A stretch of DNA of 64,000 nucleotides from NCBI RefSeq assembly GCF_004798865.1, contig NW_025335409.1, positions 14,950,421 to 15,014,420 on the forward strand, written 5' to 3'. Source of the DNA: Varanus komodoensis (taxonomy: Eukaryota; Chordata; Lepidosauria; Squamata; Varanidae). The notes beneath the pieces were generated by a model, which was given only the letters and a program-made list of their open reading frames with translations, was not told the DNA's origin and made no database searches. This document shows positions 57,331-64,000 of this stretch, in pieces (the stretch's first letter is position 1; each line of letters begins with the position of its first letter). A program made the translations under genes and the position numbers.

Positions 57331-58885
57331 AACATAAAGGGTTCCTGAATCTACTGACTGTAGAGGTTTAGTTGGTGGTTAGGCTCAATATACTATTATT
57401 CTCCAGGTAGATCTCAATTCTGATATTGAAGCAATAAGGCCATATTTCACTCTCACAATAAAAATGTTTGCTGTATGGTAGTTAAACAAATGTGCATGTG
57501 TGTGCGTACAGACATTTAAATAAGCCCTAGACTTACAGTACAATTCTGCTTAAGTTTATTCGGGAGCAAATTCAGATTTTTAAATAGGCATTTGTAGGAT
57601 CAAGCTCTAAATTCTTTCTTGATCATTCTGTTCAGTTTATTTGATATTAGCACAATTTCAAGTGAGTCTGTGATTAAATGTCGAGGTCTCAAGTGCCAGG
57701 GATGCCTTGTTTACACATATATACAGCATAGAATGGGGAGAGATAAGAGCTAAAGAACAGCTGGAAGTGTGAGACAGGCACACCTCCTCCTCCCTTGGAG
57801 TTGACTGCCAGAGGGCTCAAACTTACTGAATGGTAATCTGGCAGTTGCTGATAGGCTACAGTGAAAGAGGTGTGTCTTAAGCACTCAGGTCAGATTGCTG
57901 CAGAACAGGTAAGATTGCTGCAGATAACTATTTGACATCAAAGATGAATACGTTACTTTCCTGAACCCCTATAGCTCATGTAACTTTTTACCACCTTTTA
58001 AGAGGTACCTTTTACTACCTTGCTGTTTTACTGCCTGCCAGTTGCTTTGCTTATTAATGCAAATAGCTATATTAGAAAGGGGAAAAAGTGTTTATGTTTG
58101 GTGGAAACAGAAAGATTACAGCCCAGTCTTATCTTCTGTTGCCATTGCAGGATGGCAGCCATGGCAGCCTTTTCTCTTGAACTGAAATTGGCCTTTCAAA
58201 CTTTCCCTGCTCTACTTTCTAGGTGGCTCAAGCTTTCACTAGGAAAACCAAACCATGACTGTGGCAGCCTTGTGTTGCTTCCTACCCTCCTAGAGACATG
58301 CACACATGCATATGCACTGCATGGCTCCTTTCCTCAGCTCAGGACCACCTGTGGCTGATGCTGTTGTGAGGATGAATATGGACTCATGGTGCAAGGAAGA
58401 TATTTGTCCTCTTGCAGTGTGGCAGAGAATCTAAGACATGGTTTCATGTAGTGCCACCAGAATTCAGTAGGGCAGAAACTTGTGCCACAATTTAAAATGA
58501 CCTTAAGATTCTGTGATCTGTGGGCTTAGATTGCTTTAGAATAACAGAATGAGAGAGGAATGGGGGCAGCATAAATCTCTCTTGCACCCAACTAACATTA
58601 ATCATGACTAAGTCCCAATTGAACAATTGAAATAAAACCAATTTAAACTCCATTGCTTTTAATGAGAGTCATGACTAACTTTAGGATCACAGCCCTTGAA
58701 CCAGAACCAAAAGTTACAGTTCTACTGCTTATTTGAATGTTTCCATTAAAGTTGTCAAAGTTTCTAGCTATCCAGGATAGACTTAGAACACTAGTGCATT
58801 TCTGTCCTCTTCCCAAGTCAAATCACAACCTCTTTTCTTCAGTCCAGGTTTCCCCTGGTTACTGGCAACCAGAGCTTTCTTCCTA

Positions 58886-58905
58886 AAAAAAAAAAAAAAA
58901 AAAAA
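58886..58905. repeat. Poly-A run (ERGIC2 intron 1)
   Basis: A run of about 21 adenines. The sequence before it is not a SINE or LINE tail that I recognise, so it may just be simple sequence. Confidence 0.8.
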
Positions 58906-60244
58906 ATGCCCTGTTTTGGAATCCTTCTAATTGTGGGCTTTGTTTCATATTTTGGGACCCTAATGTCTTAAGCATTTTTTCCTCTTCTCTAACATATGGT
59001 ACCAGCTTTCCCACAAATTTAGTAATCTTCATGATCTGTATATTTACAGAAAGGCTGTGGAGAGACTATTGACTTCTTAATGCAAGTTTCCTTGTATTGT
59101 TATCCATTTTCAAGCATCTCAGAACTGGAGTGCAATTGCAACTTTCTAAAAAGACTGTCTTGACACAGAAGCAAATGTGATTTAGATGAGACGCTTTTCA
59201 CAATGTATCAACTAACATCCCTCTCCTGGAGCTGAGCCTTTTGATAGCACCACCTTGTCCAAAAGCTCACCCACTTTTAAAAGTATTTTAAAAGTACAGC
59301 ACAGGTCGTTCATGGGCATGAACAACTAGATTTGTGTATGAGTTAGGCAGCATAACTCCATACATGAGGAAGTTAGTCCCATTGTGTTAAGTGGGGCAAA
59401 ATCTTGGGTAAGTAGCTATAGGATGTAGATTTAGGGTGGGCTCATGCAGTGGGACCTCCTGCTGCTTTAGCCACCTGGCAGTACCCCAGGCTTCTGAGCA
59501 GATTGCCATGGGTACAGGGAGAAAAGAAGCCCTTTCTGCCAGCTGTTCCCTTTACTGTTCATTTCTTTAATGTGTGGGCACTTGCACTGTGTGTACTTGC
59601 CAAATACAGCAGTAGCTCCTTCAGGAATCTGTAGGAAGGATCTGTAGATCTGGAGCTAGGATAGATTTTTCTGTTCTACCTGCAGTGCAATTGGCACTAA
59701 AATGGACACTTGTAAATGTGAACTCCTTGTCATTCATAGTTATGGATACCCTTTTAATGAATTAGTAAAAATTATTATTTCTTTCCACCTTCCTCGAACT
59801 TGCTAGCCATTCCCAATAATCACACAGGAGTCAAAGAGTTACCTAGGTAATATATTTTATTGCTGACAGGCTTCCAGTGTAAGTGTATCTCAATCAGCAT
59901 GGTGTATTCATAAACATACACAATACTCTAGTTCTTACCTTTTTTCATTATAGTTAAAACCATCCCTTTCTCTGTCCCTCTTCATTCTTGTTTTGCCCCA
60001 CCCACCTTTCTTCTCTTGATATATTTTAGCTGTTTTTACTTAGCATAATTCAGCCTCCTTTGTCCTCATCCAGCTTCAATATTTCCATGTGCTGTCATTT
60101 AAACATGCTGTCAAAGAAAGTTAAGTGTCGAAGCATACCATCCTAGCTATGTTTGGACTTAAAAAGAATCTTGCAGCTTCCAGCCTCTTAGCTGGGAAAT
60201 GCTAGAAGTTGTAGGACTATTGTTCTGAATATGCCTAGGCTTGC

Positions 60245-60390
60245 ACCCTAGAGCAGCCTTCCCCAACCTGGTGCCCTCCAGATGTTTCGGAGCACGGGGA
60301 TCATCCCTAACATTGTTCTGATGGGAGTTACAGTTCAAAACATCTGGAGGGCATGACTTTTTCAGGGTTGCAAGGCTGCTCTGAAAGACA
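60245..60390. mobile_element. hAT-type palindromic MITE (ERGIC2 intron 1)
   Basis: AGCAGCCTTCCCCAACCTGG and TGCCCTCCAGATGTTTCGG at the left mirror AAAACATCTGGAGGGCATGA and GCAAGGCTGCTCT at the right. The best-preserved copy of this MITE family in the window. Confidence 0.8.
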
Positions 60391-62756
60391 TGTGTCAGAA
60401 TTTTCCTCAAGAGTCAAGAAGGATTCCAACTCAAAGGACCTTTTGAAACCTAACCAATTTGTGTCAACACTCTCTTGCTTCAGAATCTCTGCCTGTGATC
60501 CTCTCATGTTCCATCCTGTTGAATAGAAACTGCGAGAGAAACAGAAGATTGAGGTAAGATTGTTCATGTGCTAGCTTCTCTTTTTTTAATCTTGTGCTTT
60601 CATGAGTGAAATTGTATTTGGGTTTTAATGTGTTTGAATTTCCAAGGGAATTTCAAATAAAGTGCTTTTAAGCCCAGCTTGGTATCCGCAAATGGGAGAA
60701 GCAAATGGTGGAATTTGCATAATTCATGGCACACTTTGAAAGAAAATAAAAGCTTTTTGGATTGTGAAGCCTAAAATAGAATGATGGTCTGTGGGAGACT
60801 TCATAACTGCTTCATTATAGTCTGAATGCATGTAAGGCAGAAGCCATTTCATTATTATACTTGAAATCTTATATTCCGGTTGGAACCACACATTACCTTG
60901 GCAAACAAGCATTCATAGTCCACGCTTGGTGGTTAACATTAATGTCAGAGTGAGATGAGAGCATATTTGTAAGAAGAACTCAGGAGAAAATGGGAGTGCA
61001 TGAGCCATCCCTGTTCTCCCAAAGTCTTTCCTCCCACAAGGCTACTTTCCACCAAGCAGTCTTCAGAAAGGGAAATAAGTAAGGCTATTGAAACAGATCC
61101 AGAGGATAAGGGCCAGGATCAATGTGATTTTACTAGGGATAAGTGAATCTGGTAATTTGAGTTTCCTATTTTCCCAACCCTAAGTTCACCTTGTTCCATT
61201 TCTACATCCCTTTGTGTGTGTGTTTTTAAAAATCAGCATGAAAATGTGTATGCATTTTCCTGCATCCAACCTAAGCACTCTTTGTGCCCTTTCTCCTAGT
61301 ATGTGCATTTCTTGCAAACAGTTTGTCCTAATAGAATGCATTTTGTACATAATTTTTACAAATATATACTTTTCTGTGTGCACTTTTTCCTAATTTATTC
61401 AGTATGGTAGATATTACTTGACAGGAAAACTGCATCTCAGGCTTTGGAAAAGCACAAATATTGAAGTAGCATTGTCTCAGTTTGCATATTGGTTCAGGTA
61501 GTGCAAATTAGATTGGCATAAGTGAAAAGGAGGAAATGAAGATTCCGGACACTCTGGGACAAATTCCATAACTGTGGCTAAAGGGTTCACACTGCCTTAT
61601 TCCACAGATGACACTTGATCAGTCAGTGCTGTGTCACCTCTGCTCAAAAAAGCTTCAACTAAACATGATTTGTGCACAGAGTTCTGCGTAACGCTTTGGC
61701 AGAGCAGTTTTCTGTAATGTGTACTCAGCTGCAAGGCAGACAGGCACAGTGGCTTCTTCAAGCAAAAGAAGATATTCACTCATGAGCCCTGTGATTCTAA
61801 AGGCGCATGATTTGACATGTGCTGCATAGACTGATAGCTCTCTGCCAGAGTATCAGCACATGTTGCTTGGAACATCTCAACACACTGAGAGTGTCACTGA
61901 TGATCACTCTGCTCAGGTTCTTCTGGACTGTGCGCGCTCATGCTTCTCTCTGCTGAGCCTGTTTTACGCTTTTGTTTTATGTTGTTGCTTTTTAAAGGAC
62001 TATTTTGTTTTTTAGCATTGTAAGCTGCCTTGTGCACTTCAAGTGCATTGGATGGTTAGTGTATACATCTGTGTTTTGTGCTTATTTTTTCTGGTTAGTT
62101 AAAAAGGGAAAAGGTCCTAATGGATCCCTCCACACAGTTCCCACTGAAAACATGACTGTTGGGCACTCTCTTTTACTCCGCTGCAAAAGCTCTCTTCCCA
62201 CTAGGCAATCTCAGTTTTGGAAGCCTTCTGTTTGCCTCACCCTGCCGAGCCATGGTGTTGGTTGCATGCAGTCAAAACATCACACAGTAGGCGTATTCAG
62301 CATCTTACTGGAGCTGTACCTGTTTCCATCTCTTAAGTTGTGGCTTATCCAGCATCATCAATCCTAGTTAGGCTGCATGGAATAATCCGCTGTGCCTTTT
62401 TGCATGACCCCAAAGTGTGCTTTCCTGTGTTATTTGCTAAATAAACCAAGAGAGTTGCTCACTTAAAACAGAGGAGATTTTCAAAAGGAATGAGGTGGTC
62501 ATATGAGTCCCAAACATATTTAATCTTGGTTTAATCTTGTGTTATGAGTGGTGATAGTTTAGTAGTTAATGCTAATATTTTGTAGTAAAATGCATTTTTG
62601 GTTCTGTGACTTTATAGAATCACAGTTTTTAAATCCTAAAGAATTTTCGGATCATTCTATCAGTGTGTTTCAGGCCTTGCAAAAAGGATTCTTTTTCACT
62701 GCTGTGAAGGGGCATTTGTCACGTACTACATTAGGGAAATACTCTTTTCAATACAG

Positions 62757-62902
62757 GGTGGATTTATGAAGGAAGACATTGAGGGATCTGCTGAAGATGA
62801 GGCGACTGAATCGGAAGAAGACCTTGAATTTAGTGAAAGAGTTAGATGCCTTTCCCAAAGTTCCTGAAAGCTACATAGAGACCTCAGCAAGTGGAGGAAC
62901 AG
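62757..62902 (+). CDS. ERGIC2: ERGIC2 exon 2: first coding exon; coding part 62,797-62,902
   Basis: ERGIC2 (ERGIC-2/Erv41 family) is a two-pass membrane protein that cycles between ER, ERGIC and Golgi and works with the Erv46 homologue ERGIC3. The exon follows acceptor CTTTTCAATACAG at 62,756. Coding starts at ATG 62,797 and reads MRRLNRKKTLNLVKELDAFP, KVPESYIETSASGGT, then one base before donor GTGAGC. This is essentially identical to the human N-terminus (35 codons, same exon end). An upstream in-frame TTG at 62,779 is not a credible start. A second ATG at 62,766 lies in another frame and runs 33 codons across the true start. The remaining exons, including both membrane segments, lie to the right of the window. 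Confidence 0.95.
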
Positions 62903-64000
62903 GTGAGCCCTGCTTTCCATGCATGTTTGTCATGAGAAAGACCCGCACTACCTCCAAATGTTTTGCTGTACTAAATGTGCAATCCTATGCATATTTAGAC
63001 AAAAAAGGTCCCACTTTTCTAGGACTTCTTCCTTAAGTCATGCTAAGAAAAAAGGTAAATGCTGATCCCTAATTTTGCAAGGATGGTATGAAAACTGAGC
63101 AGTCAAAACAGGAAGAGGAGACGGTCAGGAATCATACTTCAGGGATCACTGCTGTGATGGAAACCCGCCTGTTCTTTTTGGCAAACCAATAAATACCAGG
63201 AAGGCTCCAGTCAGTGGTGAGAACCAACACCAACAGACTGTAGACATGGTACTACATCATTGTTTGTTAAACCCATATATTACACAATGTTTGCATAAAG
63301 TGTGCATCATAAATGTTTTCAGAACTAACATTTAAAGCTTTCACCACCATTTGATCCTGGAAAAAACATTATATTAAGTTTCATTGGAATACACAAAATG
63401 TATATATTAAATGCTGATAACATTAATTGGTTGTTACGTTACAAATACACCATGAAAACAGGCTTGCGAATACTTGTACTTTTGTTATGCAAACATTTAT
63501 TATGCATACTTTGTGTAAAAATTGTGTAATATATGGATCCTGCATAATTATAAGTTAAACAACTTTTTCTAGTGTAGTGGTTGTTTTTGGTGCTTCTTTC
63601 AGCAGTACTCCAGTTTTATTACAATTAAAGAAACTCAATTAGGACTAAGGGGCAACATATATAAATGCAAAAATAAATACATAAATAAATGCCATTTATA
63701 TTCAGTGTAATTTTATTTATTTTAATGTCAGTCTCTTCCAAGGAACTATCTATATGATATATGTAACAAACACACATGGACAAACTCAATTTATCCTCAC
63801 AACAACCCTGCAAGGTTGGCTAAGCTGAGAGAAAGTGACTGGTTCCATCTAAACCAGAAGGCATTGTGGCTATCTCCAGGGCTCCCTAATCTAGCAATCT
63901 GGAGAGTATCTGAGCTGCAAACCATTACCTACTACTCCAGCCTACAAGATGTGTGTTTTTCATTGCATTTTGTATAAAGTTAATTTACACAGAGTAATTT
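62903..64000. other. ERGIC2 intron 2, left part
   Basis: Intron running off the window. It holds a GCAATCCTATGCA repeat fragment near 62,975-63,040 and a reversed MIR-like piece near 63,785-63,930 (TTATCCTCACAACAACCCTG). Nothing else recognised. Confidence 0.6.

Larger units (their letters stand above)
55895..62756. other. ERGIC2 intron 1
   Basis: About 6.9 kb if exon 1 is right. Apart from the SINE, MITE and poly-A listed, I see no gene or RNA. Open frames up to 120 codons (62,005-62,367) have no family likeness. Confidence 0.55.

Noticed and set aside
62779-63036. An earlier ERGIC2 start at TTG 62,779 and continuation past 62,902
   Set aside because: The ATG at 62,797 reproduces the known ERGIC2 N-terminus exactly, and GTGAGC at 62,903 is the expected donor. 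Sequence after it does not match the protein.
1-64000. CRISPR arrays, operons, tRNA or rRNA genes
   Set aside because: No regularly spaced direct repeats with unique spacers. The only tRNA-like text belongs to degenerate SINE fragments.

Overview
The window is vertebrate nuclear DNA, most likely from a squamate reptile (lizard or snake). The evidence is multi-exon genes with GT-AG introns joined to a characteristic repeat mix: L2/CR1-clade LINE tails rich in AATAAATAAATA, CR1 3' fragments, squamate tRNA-derived SINE pieces, MIR-like SINEs, palindromic hAT-type MITEs, and Tc1, mariner and Tigger-like elements. The species cannot be named from the sequence alone.

Region 1 (1-43,145, minus strand) is a laminin beta chain gene that I identify as LAMB4. 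I could place 32 exons by hand. Every one has a GT donor and an AG acceptor, every splice phase joins, and the frame stays open for about 1,707 codons, from a signal peptide at 43,145 to the left edge of the window. The domain order is signal peptide, LN domain, five LE (EGF-like) repeats, domain IV (LF), eight LE repeats, coiled-coil II, a cysteine-rich beta-knob, and coiled-coil I. The last 50-60 residues lie outside the window. Conserved phrases follow human LAMB4 more closely than LAMB1, as I remember those proteins.

Region 2 (about 43.15-55.1 kb) is intergenic. It holds an interrupted L2-like LINE, a four-unit tandem array whose units carry CCCTAA telomere-like motifs, another L2-like tail, and a CR1 LINE split by a solo retroviral LTR.

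Region 3 (about 55.1-56.0 kb) is a CpG-island promoter. A plus-strand gene starts here and reaches its first coding exon at 62,757-62,902. That exon encodes the N-terminus of ERGIC2, a cargo-receptor-like membrane protein of the early secretory pathway. The rest of ERGIC2 lies beyond the window.

The two genes are head to head. They have no known shared function: one makes an extracellular basement-membrane chain, the other an ER-Golgi trafficking protein. Their adjacency joins regions that sit on different human chromosomes (7q31 and 12p11, from memory), and this is the most useful genome-level observation here. I found no CRISPR array, operon or other prokaryotic feature, and no convincing undescribed protein system.
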